Part shown: piece by piece, positions 35,232 to 44,164 of the stretch
How positions within the stretch are numbered: position 1 is the first letter of the stretch
How the letters are laid out: every line of letters begins with the position of its first letter
NCBI GenBank assembly: GCA_001563305.1
Contig: CP013703.1
Location: 1-64,000, forward strand
DNA: 64,000 nucleotides
Source: a methanogenic archaeon mixed culture ISO4-G1
GTDB lineage: Archaea; Thermoplasmatota; Thermoplasmata; Methanomassiliicoccales; Methanomethylophilaceae
Reading direction: 5' to 3'
The notes under the pieces: model-generated
The model's database searches: none
Told to the model about the DNA's origin: nothing
The model's input: only the letters and a program-made list of their open reading frames with translations
Program-made: the position numbers and the translations under genes

Positions 35232-36289
35232 CCCTGTTCCGCCGCGGGCGCGGGGGGATTCTGGGTCTTGTTCCTGTCCTTGGACTTGGTCCTGTAATAC
35301 TTGAGCGGGTGGTTCATCCACTCCTGCTCGCACAGTTTGTCGGGGTTGTAGCAGAGACCGTTGGTCTTCATCGTCTTGCATTCCGGCGGGGAATAACCCT
35401 CCCCTCCGCTGATCTCCCCCAGGATGTGCTTGATCTGGTATTCCGACTTGGATTCGTCGAAATCCGGGGATTCCGCGAAGACCTTGATGATGTCCTCATA
35501 ACCCAGCCCGAGCGCCTTCAGGAACGTCACGATGGAGAATCTGGCACTGTGCGGGAGGTTCAGTCCGTTCCTGGACATCTCGAGTATGTGGACGAGGCAG
35601 GGCGGGAGGTAATCCATCTTCATCCCCTCGCCGTTGGTGGGGCTCATCTTGATCTTGGCGTCCGCCAGTGCCATCTTCACCGCGGTCACGTCCCCGGCGA
35701 GGTACTTCTTGTACTCGTCAGGGGTCAGCAGAGGCAGCTCCGACTCGATCTTGTCCTGCAGGGCGTTCTGCATCAGACGGCTGAACTTGTCCTGCGGAAG
35801 ATATACGACGCCGTGGTGGATGTCGCTGTTGATGAGCTTCCAATCGATGCTGTTCAGTCTGCTGGACAGCCTGAGGAAATCCGGGAACTTCATGTGCAGC
35901 GTGCCGTCCCTGTCGGTCTCCGCCGTGACGCCCAGTTCCTCCGAGACCATGTGGACGGTGTCCCTGTTCTCGCCGCTGAGGAGCTTGTTCATCCTCACCG
36001 CCTCCGCCAGGGCGTATCTCTTCGTGAGGAAACGGTCCCCGATCTGCGAGACGATCATCCTGGCGTAGGGATACGACATGACCTCGATGAGCCTGTCGTA
36101 ATCGTTCATCAGTTCTACGTAGGATACCTCTGAATGGTCCAGTGCCTGAAGGACCCTCTCCCTGCCCCTGGTGCGGGCGGGAGCGTAGGACTCGGTGGTC
36201 AGGAGGGCATCGAGATCCGCCGAGTTCTTTTCCGCGAATTCCGCGGATTCCCTCAGGAATGGGTATCTCGCGGCACGTTTGGTATCCAT
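35225..36289 (-). CDS. priL: DNA primase large subunit PriL
   Basis: PriL is the regulatory [4Fe-4S] subunit of archaeal primase. The 354-residue protein has a helical N-terminal domain and a C-terminal iron-sulfur domain; cysteines at about residues 230, 303, 312 and 320 (in LPPCLVHI, PPECKTM, NGLCYN and DKLCEQ) are the four expected cluster ligands. A basic region with KYYRTKSKDRNK follows, and a proline-rich tail ends the protein. The catalytic subunit priS is 9 kb away on the same strand. The 3' end overlaps the convergent lipid gene by seven bases. Confidence 0.93.
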   Translation of the reverse strand: MDTKRAARYPFLRESAEFAEKNSADLDALLTTESYAPARTRGRERVLQALDHSEVSYVELMNDYDRLIEVMSYPYARMIVSQIGDRFLTKRYALAEAVRMNKLLSGENRDTVHMVSEELGVTAETDRDGTLHMKFPDFLRLSSRLNSIDWKLINSDIHHGVVYLPQDKFSRLMQNALQDKIESELPLLTPDEYKKYLAGDVTAVKMALADAKIKMSPTNGEGMKMDYLPPCLVHILEMSRNGLNLPHSARFSIVTFLKALGLGYEDIIKVFAESPDFDESKSEYQIKHILGEISGGEGYSPPECKTMKTNGLCYNPDKLCEQEWMNHPLKYYRTKSKDRNKTQNPPAPAAEQGH

Positions 36290-36341
36290 GGCGTGTAGAC
36301 GAACATAATGATAGATAACGGTTCACATCCCGCGTCAGAAC

Positions 36342-37955
36342 TCACAGGAATTCTATCAGAGGCTCCAGTCTCTTCGAGATCTCCGGATCCTCTATGACCC
36401 TTTCCAGCTCCTCCATGGACGAGAAGGGTCTCTTCAGAACGAGGTTGGTGGCCCTCTTCTTGCCGATCCCGGGAAGCGCCTCCAGCGCGGACATGGGCAT
36501 GTGGTTGATGTCGAAAGGATAGGTGATGCCGGTCACGGACCTGAATCCCCATTCGGTTATGACCACGTCCACGAACCGCTCGGTATCCAGCTTGTACGGT
36601 ATGCCTATGAGCAGCGGATAGGAGCCTATCTGTCTTCCGAACGTGGTGTTCCCGTCGTTGAGCTCTAGATACACGTCCTTCAGGACGGTACCGAAGGGCA
36701 CCAGGCGCTGGAGCATGACCCTGTCGATGCCCTCCCTGACGTCTTCCTTGAACCTCTTGAACCTGCGCTGATCGACCTTGGTCCCGAACTTCCTTCTCAC
36801 GGGGAGGACCTGGCGTATGTTGATGCGGCGGATGATGAGGTCCTCATCGGCCATCCTCTTCAGGATGTCCATGTCCATGCCGTACGTTTCGGACGTCTCC
36901 CCGTCCAGACCGCAGATGATGTTGATCCCCGGGAGCAGTTTCGGCATGCCCCTCGGACCCCTCTCCGACCCGATGCGGTTGATCATCCTGACCGCGTCCA
37001 TGACCTGCACCGGCGTGCTGTTCAGGTTGTTCTCGGTAATCACGAACGGATCGGCCGATTCCATACCAAGTGCCAGCACGTTGCCGTCGGTGCAGCATTC
37101 TGTGATGATCCTGAGGCATTCCCCCGCCTCCTCGGGATAGTTGGCGATGACAGCGGGATTGGCGTTGTCCACATGGATGGTGTCGAACCCCATCCCCTTC
37201 AGGCCGCAGAAGAGTTCCCTCAGGGCCTCGGGGTTCGGTCTGGGGACCTCCGAATCGTCCTCCGAACCGTAGGACACTATGCAGGTCTGGCCCCCTATCC
37301 TGATGTTCCTGACGCCCAGTTCCCTGAGTCTCCCGGCCTCGGCCAGGATATCCCTGGGGGATCTCATCAGGGGCTTTCCTTTCAGTGGTTCGATGCAGTA
37401 GGAGCATCCTCCGGATCTGTACCTGTGGCAGCCCCTGTAGGATTCTATCTCCGCGACCAGCGGTTCCGGGAAGTCCTGATGCTGCGTCACGATGTCGGCA
37501 CCCAGGAGCATCCATCTGTTCCACTCTTCGAGGGTGCGAAGCCTCTCTCCGACCTCCTTTCCGATCATGCCGTCGTAGAGCGATGCCGCCGGATCCTTCC
37601 TGATTATGAAATCGAAGGCCTCAGCTTCCTTGGAATCGGCCGCCGAACCGCTGATCATCTTCCATCCCTTGAGCTTCGGCGTCAACTGTGCCAGCTCCTT
37701 CAGGGACATGGGCATCGACCTGAGGTATTTCCCCGGGACTGTGTTCCCCGACAGCACCACGGTGACCGATGCATCGGGGATCCTCCTGCCCTTCCTGATC
37801 ATGTCTATGGAGACGTACTCGACCCTGTCCGCTCCGGCGTCCAGCGCGGCACCGGCTATGGAGCGGATCATGGGGGAGATGTACGGAGGTACCCCTAGTG
37901 CTGCCGGGTCGTCGATGTACCCGTCTATGAGGACCACCCTGATCTCCTTGGCCAT
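36342..37955 (-). CDS. Radical SAM protein with C-terminal helix-hairpin-helix (COG1031-like)
   Basis: The 537-residue protein belongs to an archaeal radical SAM family of unknown reaction. An N-terminal domain of about 170 residues resembles a cobalamin-type Rossmann fold. The iron-sulfur motif is C-x7-C-x2-C (CHRYRSGGCSYC, about residue 187), unlike the canonical CxxxCxxC but usual in this family. The TIM barrel contains GGQTC and LALGMESADP. The C-terminus (about 490-537) has a helix-hairpin-helix, LPGIGKKRATNLVLKRPFSS, which suggests nucleic acid binding. ATG 37955 fits a leaderless start about 25 bases from GATATACG. Nucleic acid modification is a reasonable guess. Confidence 0.85.
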   Translation of the reverse strand: MAKEIRVVLIDGYIDDPAALGVPPYISPMIRSIAGAALDAGADRVEYVSIDMIRKGRRIPDASVTVVLSGNTVPGKYLRSMPMSLKELAQLTPKLKGWKMISGSAADSKEAEAFDFIIRKDPAASLYDGMIGKEVGERLRTLEEWNRWMLLGADIVTQHQDFPEPLVAEIESYRGCHRYRSGGCSYCIEPLKGKPLMRSPRDILAEAGRLRELGVRNIRIGGQTCIVSYGSEDDSEVPRPNPEALRELFCGLKGMGFDTIHVDNANPAVIANYPEEAGECLRIITECCTDGNVLALGMESADPFVITENNLNSTPVQVMDAVRMINRIGSERGPRGMPKLLPGINIICGLDGETSETYGMDMDILKRMADEDLIIRRINIRQVLPVRRKFGTKVDQRRFKRFKEDVREGIDRVMLQRLVPFGTVLKDVYLELNDGNTTFGRQIGSYPLLIGIPYKLDTERFVDVVITEWGFRSVTGITYPFDINHMPMSALEALPGIGKKRATNLVLKRPFSSMEELERVIEDPEISKRLEPLIEFL

Positions 37956-38090
37956 GCTGATGCCATGGGGATGCGCGTATATCAAACGACGACCAGGCCG
38001 GACTCTTTGTTTTATATAATTAAAGTAGGATGAAAGAGACAGTCCGACAACGGCTGGCGATTGGTATCAGCACGTATCGAGGTGAATAAA

Positions 38091-39440
38091 ATGGTAAACG
38101 ACCAGGATATCAGCGTAGAGGAGCGTCTGGCAAAGGCGAAGAAGCCCGGCCAGGACGCAATGAAGATGCACCCGTACTACGGGGGCAAGATCGAAGTCGT
38201 GCCGAAGGCGTGTGTAAGGTCCTTCGACGACTTTGCCATTTGGTACTCCCCCGGAGTCGCCGAGCCCTGCAAGGACATCGCTGCGAACCCCGAGAAGGTA
38301 TACGAGCACACATGGAAATGGAACACCGTTGCTGTTGTATCGGATGGAACCCGCGTTCTTGGTCTGGGAGACATCGGACCCGAAGCCGCTATGCCCGTCA
38401 TGGAAGGTAAGGGTATGCTCTTCAAGTACCTCGGAGGAGTCGACTGCGTCCCGATCTGTCTGGACACCAAGGATCCGGAGAAGATCATCGAGACCGTAAG
38501 GCTCATCGCCCCCTCGTTCGGAGGAATCAACCTCGAGGACATCTCGAACCCCAAGTGCTTCGACATCCTCGACGAGCTCAGGAGGGACTGCAAGATCCCC
38601 GTATGGCACGACGACCAGCAGGGAACCGCCACCGTCGAGGTCGCGGGTGCGATCAACGCCATGAAGCTCGTAGGGAAGAAGCTCGAGGACGCCCACATCA
38701 CCGTCATCGGTGCCGGAGCGGCATCCATCGCCATCGCGAGGCTGCTCCTCGCCACCGGATTCAAGCCCGAGCACATGTGCATGTGCGACTCGAAGGGAAT
38801 CCTCAACCAGTCCAGGAAGGACGTCGAGGGTTCGTTTAAGCAGAAGTGGGAGATCTGTAAGAAGACCAACGGAGCAGGAAAGGAGGGCGGAATGAAGGAG
38901 GCCTTCGAGGGCGCCGACATCGTCATCGCCGCATCCAAGCCCGGACCGGGAACCATCCCTCCGGAGTACGTGGACCTCATGGCCGACGACCCCGTCATCT
39001 TCGCCACCGCCAACCCGATCCCCGAGATCTGGCCCTGGGAGGCCAAGGAGCACGGAGTCAAGATCTTCGCCACCGGCAGGTCCGACTTCCCCAACCAGGT
39101 CAACAACTCAATGGGATTCCCCGCGATCTTCCGTGGAGTACTCGATGTGAGGGCCAAGACCATCACCGACGAGATGTGCATCGCCGCGGCAAGATCCCTG
39201 GCGGCATCCGCCGAGAAGAAGGGAATCACCCCCGAGTACATCATCCCCACCATGTCCGAGACCGAGGTCTTCATCGACGAGGCCGTCGCTGTCGGTGCCA
39301 AGGCACAGGAGCAGGGCGTCGCCAGGCTCAAGCTCTCCAAGCAGGAGATGCACGACAGGGCCGAGTTCATGATCAACAGGTCCAGGAACCTCACGGCTCA
39401 GATGATGAAGGAAGGCTTCATCAAAGAGTACAAAGAGTGA
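38091..39440 (+). CDS. Malic enzyme (oxaloacetate-decarboxylating malate dehydrogenase)
   Basis: This enzyme decarboxylates malate to pyruvate with reduction of NAD(P). The 449-residue protein has the family motifs YSPGVAEPCKDIA near residue 55, GDIGPEAAMPVMEGKGMLFK with the catalytic lysine, HDDQQGTATVEVAGAINAMK with the metal-binding acids, and the nucleotide-binding loop VIGAGAASIAIARLL at about residue 206. ATG 38091 has GAGGTGA seven bases upstream. It is a single gene, divergent from the radical SAM gene, with its own terminator. With the fumarase pair in this window it links fumarate, malate and pyruvate. Confidence 0.94.
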   Translation: MVNDQDISVEERLAKAKKPGQDAMKMHPYYGGKIEVVPKACVRSFDDFAIWYSPGVAEPCKDIAANPEKVYEHTWKWNTVAVVSDGTRVLGLGDIGPEAAMPVMEGKGMLFKYLGGVDCVPICLDTKDPEKIIETVRLIAPSFGGINLEDISNPKCFDILDELRRDCKIPVWHDDQQGTATVEVAGAINAMKLVGKKLEDAHITVIGAGAASIAIARLLLATGFKPEHMCMCDSKGILNQSRKDVEGSFKQKWEICKKTNGAGKEGGMKEAFEGADIVIAASKPGPGTIPPEYVDLMADDPVIFATANPIPEIWPWEAKEHGVKIFATGRSDFPNQVNNSMGFPAIFRGVLDVRAKTITDEMCIAAARSLAASAEKKGITPEYIIPTMSETEVFIDEAVAVGAKAQEQGVARLKLSKQEMHDRAEFMINRSRNLTAQMMKEGFIKEYKE

Positions 39441-39452
39441 TCCAAATCCCTT

Positions 39453-39470
39453 AAGGGCCTTACGGCCCTT
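39453..39470 (+). terminator. Terminator after malic enzyme
   Basis: A perfect 7-bp stem (AAGGGCC with GGCCCTT, loop TTAC) starts 13 bases past the stop codon and is followed by CCTTTCCTCCGATTTTG, a pyrimidine-rich run. Confidence 0.6.
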
Positions 39471-39502
39471 CCTTTCCTCCGATTTTGTGACGGCTCGGGC
39501 TT

Positions 39503-39516
39503 AGATATTTATATCT
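39503..39516. promoter_or_regulatory. Palindrome over the TATA box of the abiE pair
   Basis: The arms AGATAT and ATATCT are perfect complements around TT, and the palindrome itself contains the TATTTATA promoter core, 28-41 bases before the abiEi ATG. AbiEi antitoxins are known to repress their own promoters through inverted repeats, so this is a plausible operator. Confidence 0.45.
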
Positions 39517-39543
39517 TCAGTTTTGTAATTATTTGGAGATACA

Positions 39544-40149
39544 ATGATCTACACCGGAGAGATGATCATCGGAGAGTACTTCAAGGAGGAGCCCGCCTAT
39601 GTCTGCCCTCGTGTCAAGCTGAGCAGGGAGGCCAAGTCCGGTAAGTACATCAGGTTGAAGAGGGACCTTTACGTAAATGACCCAGATGTCCCAAGCATAG
39701 CTCTCGCCCAGGCAATCTACGGCCCATCATACATCTCCTTCGATTATGCATTATCATATTACGGGATCATCCCCGAATTGGCATACAACGTCAGCTGCGC
39801 GACATTCAACAAGCGTAAGGACAAGGTTTTCAAGACGGATATTTGCTCCTTTTATTATACAGATGTCCCGCAGAAGGTCTTCCCGAAGGGAATCGAATGC
39901 AGGAACATAGATGGATACGCCTACGCCATAGCCACTCCAGAAAAGGCGATTTGTGACAAGTTGTACAAGGTCCCTCCGATGACCAGAATCAGTGAATTCG
40001 AGCAGCTGTTGTTCGATGACATCAGGTTCGATGAGATGTTTTTAGAGGAACTGAACATCAATCTGATATCGGACCTTTCCGAATCGTATGGTTGCCGTAA
40101 CGTGACGATGCTGAAGCATTACCTGTTGGATCAGGAGGTCTACTTATGA
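39544..40149 (+). CDS. abiEi: AbiEi-like antitoxin
   Basis: In AbiE systems this protein represses the operon and counters the nucleotidyltransferase toxin encoded next to it. The 201-residue protein has the typical core SYISFDYALSYYGIIPE followed by the DUF-type domain with YAIATPEKAICDKLY. The N-terminal winged helix that usually binds DNA is short but present (about residues 5-45, with SGKYIRLKRDLYVN). The gene overlaps the toxin gene by ATGA, and both are more A+T-rich than neighbouring genes, as expected of acquired DNA. The call rests on this core and on the partner. Confidence 0.85.
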   Translation: MIYTGEMIIGEYFKEEPAYVCPRVKLSREAKSGKYIRLKRDLYVNDPDVPSIALAQAIYGPSYISFDYALSYYGIIPELAYNVSCATFNKRKDKVFKTDICSFYYTDVPQKVFPKGIECRNIDGYAYAIATPEKAICDKLYKVPPMTRISEFEQLLFDDIRFDEMFLEELNINLISDLSESYGCRNVTMLKHYLLDQEVYL

Positions 40150-41012
40150 ATTATCTTACTTCTATCACTGGAAAGCATTTTTCGAATCCCACTTTGGCCG
40201 TGAACTCGGCCAGAGAGATCATGCAGGAGATCGTTCTGTGCGGTCTCTACCGTGCCAATTTCTTCAACCACGTAGCCTTCCACGGCGGGACCTCATTAAG
40301 GCTATTCCACGGATTGGACAGATTCTCGGAGGATCTGGACTTCTGCATAGTGGATGATGGTTTCGAGGTCAATTTTGATAAGATCTCGAGTTACGTGGAG
40401 AACGAGATCAAGTCGTTCGGACTTGATTACAGCATCACCAAGGTGAAGGGCCCAGATGCATTCATCCAAGGGTGTTACGTAGAGGGCAATGCTGTTGACA
40501 CCCTGAGAGAGATGGGCTATTCCGACGAGGAATTGACGCTGATTCATCCCCGTACCAAGCTGAAGGTCAAGATGGATGTGGATCGCAATACTCCCAAGGG
40601 ATTCAGACTGGACCATCTGTACAAGGGATACCCGTTCCAATATGGGATAACCCTGTTGGATATACACAGTCTGTTCGCAGGGAAGACATCTGCAGTGATT
40701 ACCCGTCATTGGAAGAATAGGGTGAAGGGCCGCGATCTGTACGATTTCGAATGGTACATCAATAACAAGATCCCGGTCAACATGGATTATCTGGAGAGCA
40801 ATCTGGTCAGGGAAGGGCTCGTACAGGAATCAGAATTGGATAGGGACATGCTCTTGGAACTCCTTGCTAACCGTTTCAATGCCTTGGACTACAAGAGCGC
40901 CTTGTCGGATCTGAGCATGTTCGTTCAGAACGTCCCCGATAATTGGTGCCCGGAACACTTCATCGAGCTGTCCAAGGACATATTGATCAAGGATTACGGG
41001 TCCCCGGAGTGA
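40146..41012 (+). CDS. abiEii: AbiEii-like nucleotidyltransferase toxin
   Basis: AbiEii toxins transfer nucleotides to target RNA or proteins and cause growth arrest. The 288-residue protein has the family core HGGTSLRLFHGLDRFSEDLDF (split as GGTSLRL and RFSEDLDF, at about residues 47-67), with the SEDLDF motif giving the two metal-binding aspartates. A second conserved region, FAGKTSAVITRHWKNRVKGR, with the DLYDFEWY that follows, lies in the C-terminal half. Its ATG overlaps the antitoxin stop. No frameshift or truncation is seen, so the toxin should be active. Confidence 0.88.
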   Translation: MNYLTSITGKHFSNPTLAVNSAREIMQEIVLCGLYRANFFNHVAFHGGTSLRLFHGLDRFSEDLDFCIVDDGFEVNFDKISSYVENEIKSFGLDYSITKVKGPDAFIQGCYVEGNAVDTLREMGYSDEELTLIHPRTKLKVKMDVDRNTPKGFRLDHLYKGYPFQYGITLLDIHSLFAGKTSAVITRHWKNRVKGRDLYDFEWYINNKIPVNMDYLESNLVREGLVQESELDRDMLLELLANRFNALDYKSALSDLSMFVQNVPDNWCPEHFIELSKDILIKDYGSPE

Positions 41013-41045
41013 ATCAACATCGGTAAAACGTCGGAGGTGCATTAC

Positions 41046-42278
41046 GTGGGCATGAAGTCATTGGACAGGATAATCGCCGACATCGATTCTCAGCAATCGG
41101 AGATCATCGATACCACTATGAGTATGATCAGGATCCCGGCGCTGGCGCCGGTGAACGGAGGCGATGGGGAATCCAAGAAAGCGGATTACCTCATGACCAA
41201 GACCGAAGGCTTCGACGAGGTCAGGAGATTCGATGTGCCAGACAGGAGCGATCCCACCGTCATGAGGTCCAACATAGTGGCCATCAAGAGGGGCAAGGGG
41301 AAGGGAACGCTGTGGTTCGTCGCGCACATCGACGTCGTCCCCACTGGCGACCCCGAGCTGTGGGACACGCCCCCGTTCGACCCTGTGCTGAAGGACGGGA
41401 GGATCTACGGCCGCGGGACCGAGGATGACGGGCAGTCCGTGATTTCGACCATGTATGCGGCCAGGCAGTTCCTCGGGGAGGAGCTTGACGGTATGTCCCT
41501 GGGAGTGGCCTGGGTCGCCGACGAGGAGACCACGAGCGTCTGCGGTATTCAGTATCTCCTGGATCAGGGCGTTTTCTCGGAGGACGATGTCATAGTTGTC
41601 CCGGACTATTGCACCCCCGACGGGGGAAGGGTGGACGTCGCGGAGAAGCACATCATGTGGCTGAAGTTCAGCATCGAAGGGAAGACAACCCATGCCTCCA
41701 CGCCGCACAAGGGCATAAACGCCTATAAGGTCAGCACCCTCCTGCTGATGGATCTCATAGAGTCGTTCGACAGCAGGTTCGATGACACCGATCCGATGTA
41801 CCTTCCCAAGAATTCCACCTTCGAGCCCACCAAGAGGCCGGCGACGGTCGAGAACATCAACACGATCCCGGGACACGATGAGTTCTGCATGGATATCCGT
41901 CTCAACCCCGAATACGACCCGGAGCTCGTCATGAAGCTTGCCAGGGAGACCGCGGAGGTGTACGAGAGGTCCACCGGCGCGAGGATCACCGTGGAGGCGG
42001 TCCAGATGGGTATCGCCGGAAGGCCCTCGTCCGTCGATTCGAATGGTTACAGGGCACTGTCCGATTCCATCGAGGAGGTCATGGGCAGGAAACCGGAACC
42101 GGTAGGGATCGCGGGCGGCACATGTGCCAACTTCTTCAGGCAGAAGGGTCTGGATGCTTATGCATGGCAGACCGGAGATAACTCACTGCATGCGCCCAAC
42201 GAGTATCTGGTCGTGGACAATCTGATGAATGATACGAAGGTATTCGCGACCCTGATCCACAAGCTATGTTCGCAGTGA
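41046..42278 (+). CDS. M20-family metallopeptidase/deacylase
   Basis: The 410-residue protein is a zinc-dependent hydrolase of the M20 family (ArgE, DapE, carboxypeptidase). Metal and catalytic residues are visible: FVAHIDVVPTGD (His-x-Asp), YGRGTEDDGQS (bridging Asp), ADEETTS (Glu-Glu) and GGTCANFFRQKG near the end, where many relatives have a His. The start is uncertain: GTG 41046 lies eight bases after GGAGG, whereas ATG 41052 lies 14 bases away. The substrate may be N-acyl amino acids (diaminopimelate or arginine routes) or a dipeptide; nearby genes do not help. Confidence 0.85.
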   Translation: MGMKSLDRIIADIDSQQSEIIDTTMSMIRIPALAPVNGGDGESKKADYLMTKTEGFDEVRRFDVPDRSDPTVMRSNIVAIKRGKGKGTLWFVAHIDVVPTGDPELWDTPPFDPVLKDGRIYGRGTEDDGQSVISTMYAARQFLGEELDGMSLGVAWVADEETTSVCGIQYLLDQGVFSEDDVIVVPDYCTPDGGRVDVAEKHIMWLKFSIEGKTTHASTPHKGINAYKVSTLLLMDLIESFDSRFDDTDPMYLPKNSTFEPTKRPATVENINTIPGHDEFCMDIRLNPEYDPELVMKLARETAEVYERSTGARITVEAVQMGIAGRPSSVDSNGYRALSDSIEEVMGRKPEPVGIAGGTCANFFRQKGLDAYAWQTGDNSLHAPNEYLVVDNLMNDTKVFATLIHKLCSQ

Positions 42279-42280
42279 AC

Positions 42281-43369
42281 TCACTCGAACATCCTCTCGA
42301 TCATCCACTCGGTGTTGAACTTGACGATGTCGTCGTATTCCTGACCGTTGCAGACGAATGCGATGGGTTTGCCGATGGTGTGGGCGATGGACAATGCCGC
42401 ACCGCCCTTAGCGTCGGTGTCGATCTTTGTGAGGATCACGGCATCGATGCCGACCGCGTCGTCGAAGACCTTGGCCTGCTCGATGGCGTTGTTCCCTGCC
42501 AGCGAATCGCCGACGAAGACCTTCAGGTCGGGCTTGGCGACCCTGACGATCTTCTTCATCTCCTCGATGAGGTTGTTGTTGGTCTGCATACGTCCGGCGG
42601 TGTCCACGAGGACGACGTCCTTGAACTTCGTCTTGGCGTGCTCCACCGCATCGTAGGCGACCGCGGCGGGGTCGGCGTCCTGCGTCTGCTTGACGATCTT
42701 GCATCCGAGCCTCTCGGCGTGGATGGAGAGCTGTTCGATCGCTCCAGCCCTGAACGTGTCGCAGGCCGCCATGACGACGGTCTTGCCGGACTTCTGGAGA
42801 CGGTTGGCGATCTTCGCGATCGCAGTGGTCTTCCCGGTACCGTTGATACCGACGAACATGATGACTGTCGGCTTCTTCTGCTCGGTGATCCACTGGTCGA
42901 AATCGAACTCGTTGATCTCGAGGACGTTCCTGACGGCATCCTTGACGGACATCTCCACGATCTCCTCGAGGGAGTAGGAGCGGTCGTACTTCTTTCCGAG
43001 GAGGTTCTCCCTGACGCCTTCCTTGATCTTGTCGGCCACTGGAAGGGCCACATCCGCCTCCAGGAGGGTGAAGTACAGGTCGTCTAGGATCTCGTCGAGT
43101 GCCGAGTCCTTGATCTTCTTTCCGCCGCTGTCTGAGACGAGCGACGATGATTTGTGTGCCTCGGGTGCTGCGGCCTTCTGCTGCTTCTGGAGCTTGAGCA
43201 TCTCCTTCCTTGACAGCTTGGGCTGCTCCTCGGCCGGTTTAGAATCCTGAACTGGTTTTTCTGTGGTGGTTACGGGCTGTTCGTCCTCTTTGTACAGATC
43301 CTCCTTGTCGAGGTTCTTGTCGGCCTTGCTGAAGATCCCCCTCAGCTTGGATTTGAGAGAATCGAACAT
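42281..43369 (-). CDS. ftsY: Signal recognition particle receptor FtsY
   Basis: FtsY is the membrane-bound receptor that meets SRP and passes ribosomes to the translocon. The 362-residue protein has an acidic, low-complexity A domain (about residues 15-75), the four-helix N domain, and the G domain with GINGTGKTTAIAKIA (G1, about 160), DTFRAGAIEQL (G2), VDTAGRMQTNNNL (G3) and TKIDTDAKGG (G4). It is the last gene of the rpl18a-pfdA-ftsY operon, a widely conserved archaeal set. It converges on the M20 peptidase with two bases between the stops. Confidence 0.95.
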   Translation of the reverse strand: MFDSLKSKLRGIFSKADKNLDKEDLYKEDEQPVTTTEKPVQDSKPAEEQPKLSRKEMLKLQKQQKAAAPEAHKSSSLVSDSGGKKIKDSALDEILDDLYFTLLEADVALPVADKIKEGVRENLLGKKYDRSYSLEEIVEMSVKDAVRNVLEINEFDFDQWITEQKKPTVIMFVGINGTGKTTAIAKIANRLQKSGKTVVMAACDTFRAGAIEQLSIHAERLGCKIVKQTQDADPAAVAYDAVEHAKTKFKDVVLVDTAGRMQTNNNLIEEMKKIVRVAKPDLKVFVGDSLAGNNAIEQAKVFDDAVGIDAVILTKIDTDAKGGAALSIAHTIGKPIAFVCNGQEYDDIVKFNTEWMIERMFE

Positions 43370-43379
43370 CCCTTACCAC

Positions 43380-43814
43380 TCACTGTGTCGGGGCCTGCTG
43401 CCTGTTTACGTATTCCGTCTGGACTGCCTGGGATACGGTCTCGAGAGCCTGCTGGACCTCCTGAAGGGCGTCCACGGTCTTCTTGAGCGCCTCCCTGAGT
43501 TCGGCGGCGTTCGCTTCCATGTACTTGCTGGCATCCTCGGGGCCCTTCTCGACTGAGATACCGGACCCGATCCCGACGATGATGTTTTTGTTGGAAGTTA
43601 CCTTCACGTTCATGAACGACGAAGCTCCGATTGGAATCATGATCTCGTCTCCATCCTTGGCGTTCATGAGCGCCGTGATGGATTCGTGGGCCATGTTGAC
43701 CTCGTCGAGGGTGCCGCGGAGAACCGTGACCTGGCGGTTGAGTGCCTCGGCCCTGTTCTTGTAGCTTTCCATCAGAGCTAGCATCTGACGGAGTTCGTCG
43801 TCGTTCAAGTTCAC
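43380..43814 (-). CDS. pfdA: Prefoldin alpha subunit
   Basis: Prefoldin holds unfolded proteins and passes them to the thermosome. The 144-residue protein has the alpha-type layout: an N-terminal coiled-coil helix (about residues 1-45), a central double beta hairpin (about 58-85, with MIPIGASSFMNVKV and NIIVGIGSGISVEK) and a C-terminal coiled coil (about 88-132). It overlaps the rpl18a stop by four bases and lies ten bases before ftsY. Confidence 0.93.
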   Translation of the reverse strand: MNLNDDELRQMLALMESYKNRAEALNRQVTVLRGTLDEVNMAHESITALMNAKDGDEIMIPIGASSFMNVKVTSNKNIIVGIGSGISVEKGPEDASKYMEANAAELREALKKTVDALQEVQQALETVSQAVQTEYVNRQQAPTQ

Positions 43815-44038
43815 TCACCAATCTGGTATTTCACGACGTGGTTAGTGACTTCGTCAGCAGAGAGCTCCTTGACGGCGGTAATGTTGATCTGCCATCTCTT
43901 GAGCTTGTGCTTGCTTCCGATCGTGGAGAGTGCCTTCTCCCTGACCGCGGCCTCGTCGTCAGCTGCCATCTCCACTGCGAAGGGCTGCTGGACCTGCCTG
44001 GGGTCAGCGTATGTTCCTGAAATGAGGAAAGCTTTCAT
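43811..44038 (-). CDS. rpl18a: Ribosomal protein L18Ae (LX)
   Basis: LX is the archaeal short form of eukaryotic L18A/L20. The 75-residue protein starts with the characteristic MKAFLISGTY and contains the GSKHKLKRWQINI region. It opens the rpl18a-pfdA-ftsY operon. The region before it (44039-44164) is gene-free and carries the promoter (CTTTATTAATGG, near 44075) and a short leader. Confidence 0.92.
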   Translation of the reverse strand: MKAFLISGTYADPRQVQQPFAVEMAADDEAAVREKALSTIGSKHKLKRWQINITAVKELSADEVTNHVVKYQIGE

Positions 44039-44164
44039 TTTATTACCTAAGGGGACGAGATAAAAGACCCATTAATAAAGGTATCGCGTTTATTTTCAGG
44101 CGTGCAATATAGGCTAAGGGCATGAATTCCCAAATTTTTTCGCGCATCCTCAGGATGTGCCAGA

